DNA of 64,000 nucleotides, from contig JBFEKH010000002.1 of assembly GCA_041552775.1 (NCBI GenBank), forward strand, positions 57,401 to 121,400, given 5' to 3'. This document shows positions 51,504 through 60,683 of the stretch, in pieces. The notes under the pieces are model-generated. The model did no database searches, was not told where the DNA came from, and saw nothing but the letters and a program-made list of their open reading frames with translations. Every line of letters starts with the position of its first letter. Positions within the stretch are counted from its first letter, which is position 1. The position numbers were made by a program, and so were the translations under genes. Origin of the DNA: Allopontixanthobacter sp041552775 (GTDB lineage: Bacteria > Pseudomonadota > Alphaproteobacteria > Sphingomonadales > Sphingomonadaceae).

Positions 51504-52408
51504 TAATTGCCTCCACTCATCTTCAGTTCTTCCTGCGCGCGCCCCGGCACACGCATGTAAATTCGTCCCGGCGCGCGCATATCGAATGTCGCGACCTTGC
51601 CGCCGAGCATCCGGCTGCCCCCATCAAGCTTGGCAAATGCAATCAGCGCTGCGGGTGCCTCCGTGCTGCCTTCGGGCAGTGCCAGCACCTGCTTTGTATC
51701 AAACGTCAGGTCCCAGCGCCGGTTGCCGACCCATTCGGCCCCGACCACCTTGGGCTTCAGCGCAGGCGCGGCATCGAGCAATTTGCCGAGTCCTTCGACC
51801 TGCATTTTCGCGCCCGGCCCGGAAACCACCAGCATCCCCTTGGCATTGGCCCGGGAAACCGGTTCCAGTTCTGCGCCAGTGGCGTCGATCAACACCAGCC
51901 GGTCCGGCTTGGCCAGCACGGCATGGGGTTTGCGCTCCACGATATCGATCAGCAGGGTGTCAGGTAATTGACGCGCAACCCGCGCATCCTTGACCCAGCT
52001 GAGTTGCAGCAGATCGGCGCGCACATCCTGCAGATCGACCAGCGGCATTGGCTGGTCCTGCTTTGAAAGCACACTGTTATAGACCTTTGCGTCATTCATC
52101 CTGTCCACGCCGGTCACCGTGACCCGGCGGACCACGAACCCAGCATTACTGGCAAGCCCGGCAATCTGCTGCTGCGCCATTGCGGGCACGCCGGCCAGGC
52201 TGGCGACAAACCACGCCAGCGCTGCCGCACCGCCGAGGATGACTGCAAGGAAAATCCGATGCAATTGTTCTTCGGTAAACGGCAGGACCGACATCGCCGC
52301 GTCCATCAGCGAGCTGGTCTTGGCCTTGGCCCGCCGCGCATTGTTGGCGCGCGTGGTTGAGGCGACCGAACGCCGAACGCCTTTACCGTCGCGCTTAATC
52401 GTCGCCAT
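51503..52408 (-). CDS. ftsQ: Cell division protein FtsQ
   Basis: A bitopic divisome protein of 301 residues. A basic cytoplasmic tail (RRAKAKTSS) leads to one transmembrane helix (about 53-73), then a POTRA domain (VRRVTVTGVDRMNDAKVYNS, 20 residues) and a beta domain (LPDTLLIDIVERKPHAVL). ATG 52408 is chosen because of the GGAGG in front; it overlaps the ddl stop by 14 bases. Confidence 0.92.
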   Translation of the reverse strand: MATIKRDGKGVRRSVASTTRANNARRAKAKTSSLMDAAMSVLPFTEEQLHRIFLAVILGGAAALAWFVASLAGVPAMAQQQIAGLASNAGFVVRRVTVTGVDRMNDAKVYNSVLSKQDQPMPLVDLQDVRADLLQLSWVKDARVARQLPDTLLIDIVERKPHAVLAKPDRLVLIDATGAELEPVSRANAKGMLVVSGPGAKMQVEGLGKLLDAAPALKPKVVGAEWVGNRRWDLTFDTKQVLALPEGSTEAPAALIAFAKLDGGSRMLGGKVATFDMRAPGRIYMRVPGRAQEELKMSGGN

Positions 52409-53375
52409 TTTTGCCTCCGGCCGCGGACGGCGCGAAGTTTCGCATGGCTTCAGCGACAATAGCCTCCACCAGATCGGCGTAATCCATCCCGCAATGGCGG
52501 GCCTGTTCCGGCACCAGGCTGAGCGGGGTCATGCCCGGCTGGGTGTTGGTTTCCAGCACGAACAGGCCTGCTTCGCCCTGCTCGTCGTCCCACCGGAAAT
52601 CCGTCCGGCTGGTGCCCTTGCAGCCGAGCACACGGTGCGCATCGAGGGCATATTTGCAGCACAATGCGGCGATATTGTCCGGTATGTCCGCCGGATATAT
52701 ATGATCGGTCATGCCCTCGGTATATTTGGCATCGAAATCGTAGAAACCGGATTTGGGTTTGAGTTCCGTCACCCCGAGTGCCCGAGGCCCCTCGGCGCTG
52801 TCGATTACTGCGGTGGTCAGTTCCAGCCCGCGAATGAAGGGTTCGGCCAACAAGGACCCGAATTTCTGCCACGGCCCTTCGGCATCGCGGCGGATCGGGT
52901 TGCCGTAATTGCTCTGGTCCGTGACGATGGCCACGCCAACGGAGGATCCCTCGTTCACCGGTTTCAGCACGTAAGGCCGCGCCAGCGGGTCCTTCTCGTA
53001 CAGTTCCTCACTCGCGACGATCCGCCCGCCGGGCATGGGAATGCCGTGGGGGACCAATGCCAGCTTGGTCAATTCCTTGTCGATCGCGACCACCGAGGTC
53101 GCGAGGCCCGAATGCGTGTAGGGAATGCCCATCAAGTCGAGCATACCCTGCACCGTACCATCTTCGCCCGGAACACCGTGGAGCGCATTGAACACTACAT
53201 CGGGTGCGGCCTCCGCAATGCGCGCCGCCACCTGCCGGTCCATGTCGATCCGCGTGACCCTGTGCCCGCGCGATTCCAGCGCATCGGCCACACCGTTACC
53301 GGACATCAGCGACACGGGGCGTTCATTGGCCCAGCCGCCCATCAGCACGGCAATGTGGAGTTTCTGCGAAGTCAT
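52395..53375 (-). CDS. ddl: D-alanine--D-alanine ligase
   Basis: Joins two D-alanines for the peptidoglycan pentapeptide. The 326-residue ATP-grasp enzyme has VFNALHGVPGEDGTVQGML, VLKPVNEGSSVGV and the C-terminal FVLETNTQPGMTPLSLVPEQ (20 residues), all typical. It shares one base with the murB stop and leads into ftsQ. Confidence 0.95.
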   Translation of the reverse strand: MTSQKLHIAVLMGGWANERPVSLMSGNGVADALESRGHRVTRIDMDRQVAARIAEAAPDVVFNALHGVPGEDGTVQGMLDLMGIPYTHSGLATSVVAIDKELTKLALVPHGIPMPGGRIVASEELYEKDPLARPYVLKPVNEGSSVGVAIVTDQSNYGNPIRRDAEGPWQKFGSLLAEPFIRGLELTTAVIDSAEGPRALGVTELKPKSGFYDFDAKYTEGMTDHIYPADIPDNIAALCCKYALDAHRVLGCKGTSRTDFRWDDEQGEAGLFVLETNTQPGMTPLSLVPEQARHCGMDYADLVEAIVAEAMRNFAPSAAGGKNGDD

Positions 53376-54346
53376 TACGGCCTACCCACGCGCTTGATTT
53401 CCCATTCCAGTGCAACGCCCGAATGCGACCGCACCTTGTCGCGAACCAATTCGCCCAGTCCTTCGATGTCGGCGCTGGTGGCATCGCCTGTGTTGATCAA
53501 GAAATTAGTATGTTTTTCGCTCACCTGCGCGCCGCCCAGTGTTAGGCCCCGGCAGCCAGCGGCATCGACAAGTTGCCATGCCTTGTGCCCTGCAGGATTC
53601 TTGAAGGTCGATCCGCCGGTCTTGCTGCGCAGCGGCTGCGATTCTTCGCGCGCCTGCGCAATCCGGTCCATTTCAGCACCGATCACTGCCGGATCGCCCT
53701 CCTCGCCTTGGAAGCGTGCGGAAATGACCACTGCGCCGTCGGGCAAGGCCGAATGCCGGTAACTGTAATCGAGATCGCTGACCGGCAGGCGAATGCATTC
53801 TCCGTCCGGCATGATCACATCGCAATCGATTAGAATGTCCGCCACTTCGCGGCCATAGGCGCCGCCGTTCATGCGCACGAAGCCGCCGACTGTGCCGGGG
53901 ATCCCGCGCAGGAATTCAAGCCCCGCAATACCGGCATCGCGTGCAGTTGAGGAAACCAGGATACCGCTTGCCCCGCCGCCGCATTCCAGCACGTGGCCGC
54001 CAAGATCTGCAACCTTGGAAAACGCCTTGCCCAAGCGCACCACGACGCCGGGTACGCCGGCATCGCGGATAATCAGGTTGGAGCCAAGGCCCAGCGCCAT
54101 GACCGGCAATTGCCCATCCAGGCGCTCCAGGAATTCGCGAAGATCATCGGCATCGGCAGGTTCGAACAACCAGTCCGCTGGTCCGCCCGATTTGAACCAG
54201 ACAAGCTTGGCCAGAGGCGCCTGAGACGTCAGCCGACCGCGAATTCCGTGAATGGGAACTGGCGCCGCGACGGCACCTTCCACCTCGGAATTCGGGGCGG
54301 AGCCATCGTCGAACATCGCCCAATCGTCTGGCTGATGCGTCGTCAT
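53375..54346 (-). CDS. murB: UDP-N-acetylenolpyruvoylglucosamine reductase
   Basis: FAD-dependent reductase that forms UDP-MurNAc. The 323-residue protein has the FAD-binding ALGLGSNLIIRDAGVPG, GIPGTVGGFVRMNGGAYG, and SGGSTFKNP-like KTGGSTFKNPAGHKAW with the catalytic serine. The extra N-terminal 30 residues are unconserved. It overlaps murC by ATGA. Confidence 0.95.
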   Translation of the reverse strand: MTTHQPDDWAMFDDGSAPNSEVEGAVAAPVPIHGIRGRLTSQAPLAKLVWFKSGGPADWLFEPADADDLREFLERLDGQLPVMALGLGSNLIIRDAGVPGVVVRLGKAFSKVADLGGHVLECGGGASGILVSSTARDAGIAGLEFLRGIPGTVGGFVRMNGGAYGREVADILIDCDVIMPDGECIRLPVSDLDYSYRHSALPDGAVVISARFQGEEGDPAVIGAEMDRIAQAREESQPLRSKTGGSTFKNPAGHKAWQLVDAAGCRGLTLGGAQVSEKHTNFLINTGDATSADIEGLGELVRDKVRSHSGVALEWEIKRVGRP

Positions 54347-55800
54347 TTCGCCGCAACCTCGGATCGCATCTTCATCACGCCCTGCACTGCATCAGCCAGG
54401 CCGGCAGCCCATTTGGTGATATCGCCCGCCCCAAGGCACACCACCATATCGCCCGGCTGCAGAATCCCCGCCAATTCGCTCGCCAGATCTTCCGGGCCGG
54501 AAATAGTTGCCGCAGCACGGTGCCCGCGTTCCTTCAGTCCGGACACCAGAGCTTCGGCATCGGCGCCTTCGATCGGGTCTTCGCCAGCAGCATAGACCGG
54601 CGCAACATAGACGACATCGGCATCGTTGAAGGATGTCTGGAAACCTTCCAGCAGATCGCGCAGCCGGGTAAATCGATGCGGCTGGGCCACTGCGATAACG
54701 CGCCCCGCACCTTTGGAGGAACTGGTCGATTCCCGCGCCGCGCTAAGCACTGCAGTAATTTCGACTGGATGGTGCGCGTAATCGTCGATGATGGTCGCCT
54801 TGCCATCGCCAATTGCCACTTCGCCGACCTTGGTGAAGCGCCGCTTGACCCCGTCGAACGCGTTGAAGCCATTGCAGATGACTTCTGCCGGGCAGCCCAT
54901 TTCCAGCGCCACGGCAACCGCCGCCAGCGCGTTCTGGACATTGTGGCGCCCCGGCATGGGCAAATGTATATTTTCGATCCGGCGGGTGGTCCCGTCACGT
55001 TCGCGCAGGACCACGTCGAATGTATTGCCGCCTTCCTCGGGCCGAACATTCTCGCCCCGCAAATCGGCCTGCGCTGAAAAGCCATAGGTCAACACGCGCC
55101 GGTCACGGACCTTGGAGATTACCGTCTGCACCTCGGGGTGATCGATGCACAGCACTGCCACACCGTAAAACGGCACATTCTCGATGAATTCGACGAAGGC
55201 ATCCTTCACCGCATCAAAACTGCCGTAATGGTCGAGATGTTCGGGATCGATATTGGTGACCACTGCGATTGTGCCATCCAGCCGCAGGAAGCTGCCGTCG
55301 CTTTCATCGGCCTCGACCACCATCCAGTCGCTGTCACCCATGCGGGCGTTGGAACCGTATTGATTGATGATCCCGCCATTGATCACCGTCGGATCGATCC
55401 CGCCGGCATCAAGCAGCGCAGCAATCATCGATGTCGTGGTGGTTTTGCCGTGCGTCCCGGCAACCGCGACCGTGCTTTTCAGTCGCATGAGTTCAGCAAG
55501 CATTTCTGCCCGGCGAACCACGGGTATGCGATTTTCCAGCGCGGCCGCGACTTCTGGATTTGTCCGGCGCACGGCAGTGGAAGTCACCACCACCGCCGCA
55601 TCACCCAGATTTTCCGCAGCATGGCCAAGGGCAATCTCAATGCCGCGTGAGCGCAGGCGCTCGACACTAGGGCTTTCGGAGATATCGGAGCCCTGCACCT
55701 TGTAACCAAGATTATGCATCACCTCGGCAATACCGGACATGCCGATCCCGCCGATGCCGACGAAATGGATCGTCCCGATTTCAATCCCGACGCCCTTCAC
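54343..55800 (-). CDS. murC: UDP-N-acetylmuramate--L-alanine ligase
   Basis: Adds L-alanine to UDP-MurNAc. The 485-residue Mur ligase has IHFVGIGGIGMSGIAEVM at the N-terminus, the ATP loop VAGTHGKTTTTSMIA, and the DDYAHHP motif. The start is the GTG at 55800 that overlaps the murG stop (GTGA); the frame extends further upstream but only as a shadow of murG. Confidence 0.95.
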   Translation of the reverse strand: MKGVGIEIGTIHFVGIGGIGMSGIAEVMHNLGYKVQGSDISESPSVERLRSRGIEIALGHAAENLGDAAVVVTSTAVRRTNPEVAAALENRIPVVRRAEMLAELMRLKSTVAVAGTHGKTTTTSMIAALLDAGGIDPTVINGGIINQYGSNARMGDSDWMVVEADESDGSFLRLDGTIAVVTNIDPEHLDHYGSFDAVKDAFVEFIENVPFYGVAVLCIDHPEVQTVISKVRDRRVLTYGFSAQADLRGENVRPEEGGNTFDVVLRERDGTTRRIENIHLPMPGRHNVQNALAAVAVALEMGCPAEVICNGFNAFDGVKRRFTKVGEVAIGDGKATIIDDYAHHPVEITAVLSAARESTSSSKGAGRVIAVAQPHRFTRLRDLLEGFQTSFNDADVVYVAPVYAAGEDPIEGADAEALVSGLKERGHRAAATISGPEDLASELAGILQPGDMVVCLGAGDITKWAAGLADAVQGVMKMRSEVAAK

Positions 55801-56993
55801 GATGCGCCCTCCCGGGCAGAGCCCTGCGCTACTCGCTCGCCTTGCGATGCCGCGCGCGCGTTGTTGCCGCCGACGCGGATGACATCCATCAGCTCGCTGG
55901 CGCCGAAACTTTCGACCAGATCGGCCAGATCGGACGCGGCCTTGGGCCGTCCGCAATTCCATGCCGCATGGGCAGCCGTGGCCAGCGTTTCGGGCCGCTG
56001 CGCCATCGCCTGAATTTGCTTGGCCACCTGTCCAGGGGTGAAATCGCCCTGCCGAATGGCGCGCGCGCCGCCTGCCTTGACCATTTCGCGCGTGTTGAAA
56101 TTCTGGTGATCGTCGGTCGCAATCGGCAGCGGGATCAGGATCGCGGGTCGGCCCACTGCGGTCAATTCGGCAATGGTCGAAGCGCCGGCACGGCCAATGA
56201 ACAGATGCGCATCGGCCAACCGGGCGTCCATGTCTTCGAAATAAGTGCCTAGTTCGGCGGGAATATCATGGCTGCGATAGCGTTCACGCACGGCATCAAT
56301 GTCTTCCGGGCGGCATTGCTGGGTGACCTGGAGGCGCGAACGAATGGCAGGTGGCAACATCGCCAGCCCGTCCGGTACCACTTCGGACAAAATCCGCGCG
56401 CCCTGGCTGCCGCCGGTCACCAGGACCCGCAGCAATCCGTCTTCACTGAACGACGGAAAAGGTTCATCGCGCAGCGACAGCACGCTGCCGCGTACCGGAT
56501 TGCCGACCAGATGGACCTTCTCGGCATGTTTTGGCTTGAGCCGCTGCACATCGGGATAGGCCGTCGCAATCGCCTGGACCCGGCCAGCGAGCAGGCGGTT
56601 GACCCGGCCAAGCACGGCATTCTGTTCATGCACGATGCTGGGAATTCCGGCCGATGTTGCCGCCAGCAAGGCGGGCAACGCCGGATAGCCTCCGAAGCCG
56701 ACCACTGCGCTGGGCTGGAAAGTCTCGAACAGGCGCAGCGCCATATTGCGCCCTTCCATCACCGCGCGGGCACCCTTGATCCAGCTGAGCGGGTTCTTGC
56801 CGAACCTGCCTGCGGGCAGGATGTGCGCGGGCAGGAAGTCAGGCTTTCCGGGAATATCCGCGCCGCGCCGGTCAGTGATCAGCGCAACGTGATGTCCGCG
56901 CCGCTCCAGCTCGCTGGCCAGAGCGAATGCCGGAATCAAATGTCCGCCCGTACCGCCAGCGGCAAGAACGTAATGGCGGTTAGCATCGCTCAT
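55797..56993 (-). CDS. murG: Lipid II synthase (GlcNAc transferase) MurG
   Basis: Adds GlcNAc to lipid I at the inner face of the cytoplasmic membrane. The 398-residue GT28 protein has the N-terminal AAGGTGGHLIPAFALA loop, GFGGYPALPALLA, and the donor-site TGGSQGARILSE and GRAGASTIAELTAVGRPAIL (20 residues). The final 30 residues are an unconserved extension. Coupled to ftsW by ATGA. Confidence 0.95.
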   Translation of the reverse strand: MSDANRHYVLAAGGTGGHLIPAFALASELERRGHHVALITDRRGADIPGKPDFLPAHILPAGRFGKNPLSWIKGARAVMEGRNMALRLFETFQPSAVVGFGGYPALPALLAATSAGIPSIVHEQNAVLGRVNRLLAGRVQAIATAYPDVQRLKPKHAEKVHLVGNPVRGSVLSLRDEPFPSFSEDGLLRVLVTGGSQGARILSEVVPDGLAMLPPAIRSRLQVTQQCRPEDIDAVRERYRSHDIPAELGTYFEDMDARLADAHLFIGRAGASTIAELTAVGRPAILIPLPIATDDHQNFNTREMVKAGGARAIRQGDFTPGQVAKQIQAMAQRPETLATAAHAAWNCGRPKAASDLADLVESFGASELMDVIRVGGNNARAASQGERVAQGSAREGAS

Positions 56994-58270
56994 GCGCGAT
57001 CTCCGTTAGCGGGGCTGCTGCTTGAACGTCCCGCGATGCCTGCCTGGGTGTCTGACAGCAGTTGCCGCAGGCCCGGTGTTTCCCGTGTCAGGAAAGGATT
57101 GCGGCGCGTAATCGCGAGCAATAGTCCTGCCGCCAGACATACAGCGATGGTGGACGATCCGCCATAGGATATCAGCGGCAATGTCATCCCTTTTGACGGG
57201 AAAAGTTGCAGGTTCACCAGAATGTTTATGAACGCCTGTCCGCCGATTTGCGTGGCCAGCCCAGCAGCCGCCAGAACGGTGAACAGATTTTCCTCGTTCA
57301 CCAGCCGGACCAGCACCCGGACGATGATCGCGAGATATAGGGTGACGATGATTGCGCAGGCGATAAGCCCGAATTCCTCTCCGATGACGGAGAAGATGTA
57401 ATCGGTGTGGGCCTCTGGCAATTTCATCTTGCGCAGGCCAAGCCAGAATCCGCTGCCAGTCCAACCACCGGCCAGCAAAGTCCTTTGCCCCAGATCGACC
57501 TGATCGAAGGCGGTGCCGCCGCCGAAGAAGGAATCGATCCGGTTGCGCGCATTGTCATACAGGAAATATATCGCCGTTACCGCAGCAAGGCCCGCGGCCA
57601 AAACTGCGCCGATCCGCTGGACCGAAATGCCGGATAGTATCAGCAGGACGAACCACACGCCCGCAAACAGGATCGTATCGCCGAAATTGGGCTGCAGCAT
57701 CAACAGAGCAGCGACCAGCAGCATGACGCCGGTGGCAATCCACATCACCGGCAGGTTGGGATCGCGCAGGCGCCAGGACCAAATCCATGCGAGCAAGATG
57801 GCGAAAGCTGGCTTGAGAAATTCGGACGGCTGAAAGCTCATCCCGAGATTGATCCAGCGCCGCGCCCCGTTCACCTCGCTGCCGATGATCGGAACCAGAA
57901 ACAGCAGGCCGATCATCGCACCGGCGAGCATGACACCCAGGCGCCGGGCATTCTCGCGCGCCAGCATGGACGCCCCGACCAGAGCGATCAGCCCGAGCAT
58001 CTGCCAGCGGACGTGGGCAGAGAAGAAATAGAGGTCATCCAACGTGACATCGGCGGTGGACAGGCGCGACGCGCTGGCCGGGGAAGCGGCCGCCACGGCG
58101 GCCGTGCCAATCGCCATCAATGCCAGGATCAGGAACAGCAGCACACGGTCAATCTCGCGCCACCAGATACGCAATTCGGCGCGTTTGGATTTGCGGAACT
58201 GATCGGGGGACTGCGAACGTTCGCCGGTCCGTTTGCCGACCTGCGGGATATAGGGCTGGGAAGAAGTCAT
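56990..58270 (-). CDS. ftsW: Septal peptidoglycan glycosyltransferase FtsW (SEDS family)
   Basis: A 426-residue polytopic protein with about ten helices. It polymerises lipid II with FtsI as partner. SEDS features include WINLGMSFQPSEFLKPAFAI (20 residues) and the C-terminal FPSKGMTLPLISYGGSS. The N-terminal 40 residues are a charged cytoplasmic tail. ATGA overlaps on both sides. Confidence 0.95.
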   Translation of the reverse strand: MTSSQPYIPQVGKRTGERSQSPDQFRKSKRAELRIWWREIDRVLLFLILALMAIGTAAVAAASPASASRLSTADVTLDDLYFFSAHVRWQMLGLIALVGASMLARENARRLGVMLAGAMIGLLFLVPIIGSEVNGARRWINLGMSFQPSEFLKPAFAILLAWIWSWRLRDPNLPVMWIATGVMLLVAALLMLQPNFGDTILFAGVWFVLLILSGISVQRIGAVLAAGLAAVTAIYFLYDNARNRIDSFFGGGTAFDQVDLGQRTLLAGGWTGSGFWLGLRKMKLPEAHTDYIFSVIGEEFGLIACAIIVTLYLAIIVRVLVRLVNEENLFTVLAAAGLATQIGGQAFINILVNLQLFPSKGMTLPLISYGGSSTIAVCLAAGLLLAITRRNPFLTRETPGLRQLLSDTQAGIAGRSSSSPANGDRA

Positions 58271-59616
58271 GCCGCATCACCGCTGGTCAGTGCAGCAACA
58301 ATGCTGCGGAAATGTTCGCCGCGTTTTTCATAATCGAGGAACTGGTCGAAACTCGCGCAGGCCGGTGACAGCAGCACTACGTCGCCCGGCTTGGCCGCGG
58401 CAATCGCGCGCTGCACCGCCTCGCACAGCAATTCGCATCGCTCGACCCTGACCTGGTCTTCCAACCATTCGGCGAACCGCGGCCCTGCTTCGCCAATCGT
58501 ATAGGCCGCCGCGACATTGCCCAAAAATTGCGCGCAATCGCCTAGGCCGTCTTCCTTAGCCAGACCGCCAACAATCCAGTGGATGCGCGGACCCGGGCCG
58601 TATCGTGGGTCTGGCGGAAATGCGGCCAGAGCCGGCGCTGTCGATGCCTGGTTGGTGGCCTTGCTGTCATTGATGAACAGGACGCCGCCAAATTCCCCGA
58701 GGCGCTCCATCCGGTGCGGCAGGCCGGTGAAACTGGCCAGCGCACCGCGCCACTGGGTCGATGCAACGCCCAATTCTACGGCGATTGCCACTGCGGCTGC
58801 GGCGTTTTCGAGATTATGCGGCCCCTGCAGCGAAGGCCACTCGGCCTGCATTGCCGCAATGGCATCACGATTGATCGGAACTGCGCGCCCGGCTGGACGG
58901 CGAGCCTGCTCAGCCGCCATCACCGCGCGGGTTGGCGCGTCGTCCATTCCGAATACCGCGAACTGGTCACTGCCCTGCATCGCGAACAACCGGCTTTTCG
59001 AAAAGGCATAATGATCGAAACTGTCATATCGGTCGAGATGGTCGGGCGTGATATTGAGCAGCGCCGCTGCCTCGCAGGCGAGTGAACGGGTCAGGTCGAT
59101 CTGGTAGCTGGACAATTCGAGCACGTAGACACCGGGGCCCACCCCGTTGGGTACCAGTGGGTCTTCGCCCATGATCGGCAGGCCGATATTACCGGCCATG
59201 CGCGCGGGCAGCCCAGCGCTTTGCAGGATATGGTGGACCAGCGCCGTTGTGGTCGATTTGCCATTGGTGCCCGTGATGCCGACTACTCTATGGGGCGGCA
59301 AAGCGGCGCGGGCGAGCGCAAACAGTTCGACATCGCCAATCAAGGCCACACCGAATTTCGCGGCGCGTTCGGTAATCGGATGCGTGTTGATCGGAACCCC
59401 GGGTGAAACCACCACGCCGTCAAATCCGGTCAGATCGATTTCGAGTGGATCGGCCAGAATAGCGCGTCCCGCCACCTTTTCGCGGGCAACATCCTGCCGG
59501 TCCCATGCAGTCACTTGTGCGCCGCTTGCCATCAGGGCTTCGGCAGCGGCCAGCCCAGACCGGGCCAGGCCCAGAATGGCATAGCGTTTTCCGGAAAAGG
59601 CGGGGGAAGTGATCAT
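58267..59616 (-). CDS. murD: UDP-N-acetylmuramoylalanine--D-glutamate ligase
   Basis: Adds D-glutamate to the UDP-MurNAc-L-Ala precursor. The 449-residue protein has the ATP loop VGITGTNGKSTTTALVHHIL (20 residues), NITPDHLDRY and FINDSKATN, all conserved. ATG 59616 overlaps the mraY stop by ATGA and begins the conserved FSGKRYAILGLARSG; longer upstream frame is a shadow of mraY. Confidence 0.95.
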   Translation of the reverse strand: MITSPAFSGKRYAILGLARSGLAAAEALMASGAQVTAWDRQDVAREKVAGRAILADPLEIDLTGFDGVVVSPGVPINTHPITERAAKFGVALIGDVELFALARAALPPHRVVGITGTNGKSTTTALVHHILQSAGLPARMAGNIGLPIMGEDPLVPNGVGPGVYVLELSSYQIDLTRSLACEAAALLNITPDHLDRYDSFDHYAFSKSRLFAMQGSDQFAVFGMDDAPTRAVMAAEQARRPAGRAVPINRDAIAAMQAEWPSLQGPHNLENAAAAVAIAVELGVASTQWRGALASFTGLPHRMERLGEFGGVLFINDSKATNQASTAPALAAFPPDPRYGPGPRIHWIVGGLAKEDGLGDCAQFLGNVAAAYTIGEAGPRFAEWLEDQVRVERCELLCEAVQRAIAAAKPGDVVLLSPACASFDQFLDYEKRGEHFRSIVAALTSGDAA

Positions 59617-60683
59617 CTGAGTTTCAGCGTTGCCAGCCCCATCAATGCGAGGACGATCGAGATGATCCAGAACCGGATCACGACGGTGGATTCTTTCCAC
59701 CCCAATTGTTCGAAATGGTGATGGATCGGCGCCATGCGGAATATCCGCTTGCCCGTGCGCTTGAACCAGAACACCTGAATAATGACTGACGCTACCTCGA
59801 CCACGAACAACCCGCCGACAATCAGCAGGACGATTTCGTGATGCGTGGCGACCGCAATCGCGCCCAGCGCTCCGCCAAGGGCGAGACTGCCGGTATCGCC
59901 CATGAACACGGCGGCGGGCGGTGCGTTGAACCACAGGAAGGCAAGCCCCGCCCCCATGATCGCAGCGCAGAATATCGCCATCTCCCCGGCGCCCGGGACA
60001 TGGGGAATGCCGAGGTATTCCGAATAATCGACCCGGCCCACCAGATAGGCGATGATCGCGAAAGTGCCCGCGGCGATGATCACCGGCATGGTCGCGAGCC
60101 CGTCAAGCCCGTCGGTCAGGTTCACTGCATTGCCGAATCCGACCATTACGGTAGCGGCGAAAACATAATAGAACGGCCCCAGCGGAATGACCCGGTCGGA
60201 GAAGAACGGCACGTAAAGATTGGTATTGATCTGGCTGACGATCAGCCACGATGCGACGCCCGCAACGGCAAATTCCATCAACAGACGAACCCGGCCCGAA
60301 ACACCCTTGTGGCTGTTCTTGGATACCTTGTCGTAATCATCGAGAAAGCCGACGAAACCGAACCCGGCGGTCACGGCCATACAGGCCCAGACAAACGGGT
60401 TGTACAGGTCCATCCACAGTAGCATCGAAAGCAGCAGAGAGATCAGGATCATCAGCCCGCCCATTGTTGGCGTGCCAACCTTGGCCTGATGGCTTTGCGG
60501 ACCATCCGAACGGATTGGCTGGCCCTTGCCCTGCCGCACGCGCAGCATGGAGATGAATTTTGGGCCGATGATGAGACCGATGACCAGTGCGGTCATCAAT
60601 GTCGCGCCCGCACGGAAGGTCTGGTAACGCACCAGATTGGCGATCCCATCGAAGCCCATCCATTCGGCGATCAGGTAGAGCAT
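59613..60683 (-). CDS. mraY: Phospho-N-acetylmuramoyl-pentapeptide transferase
   Basis: Moves the UDP-MurNAc-pentapeptide to undecaprenyl phosphate, forming lipid I. The 356-residue membrane protein has ten predicted helices and the signature GTPTMGGLMIL, FLDDYDKV, NAVNLTDGLDGLA and MAPIHHHFEQLGW. It directly abuts murF without a gap. Confidence 0.96.
   Translation of the reverse strand: MLYLIAEWMGFDGIANLVRYQTFRAGATLMTALVIGLIIGPKFISMLRVRQGKGQPIRSDGPQSHQAKVGTPTMGGLMILISLLLSMLLWMDLYNPFVWACMAVTAGFGFVGFLDDYDKVSKNSHKGVSGRVRLLMEFAVAGVASWLIVSQINTNLYVPFFSDRVIPLGPFYYVFAATVMVGFGNAVNLTDGLDGLATMPVIIAAGTFAIIAYLVGRVDYSEYLGIPHVPGAGEMAIFCAAIMGAGLAFLWFNAPPAAVFMGDTGSLALGGALGAIAVATHHEIVLLIVGGLFVVEVASVIIQVFWFKRTGKRIFRMAPIHHHFEQLGWKESTVVIRFWIISIVLALMGLATLKLR

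Noticed and set aside
52119..53762. 547-codon open frame on the plus strand across ftsQ, ddl and murB
   Set aside because: Fully antisense to three conserved dcw genes; long antisense frames are expected at this GC content.
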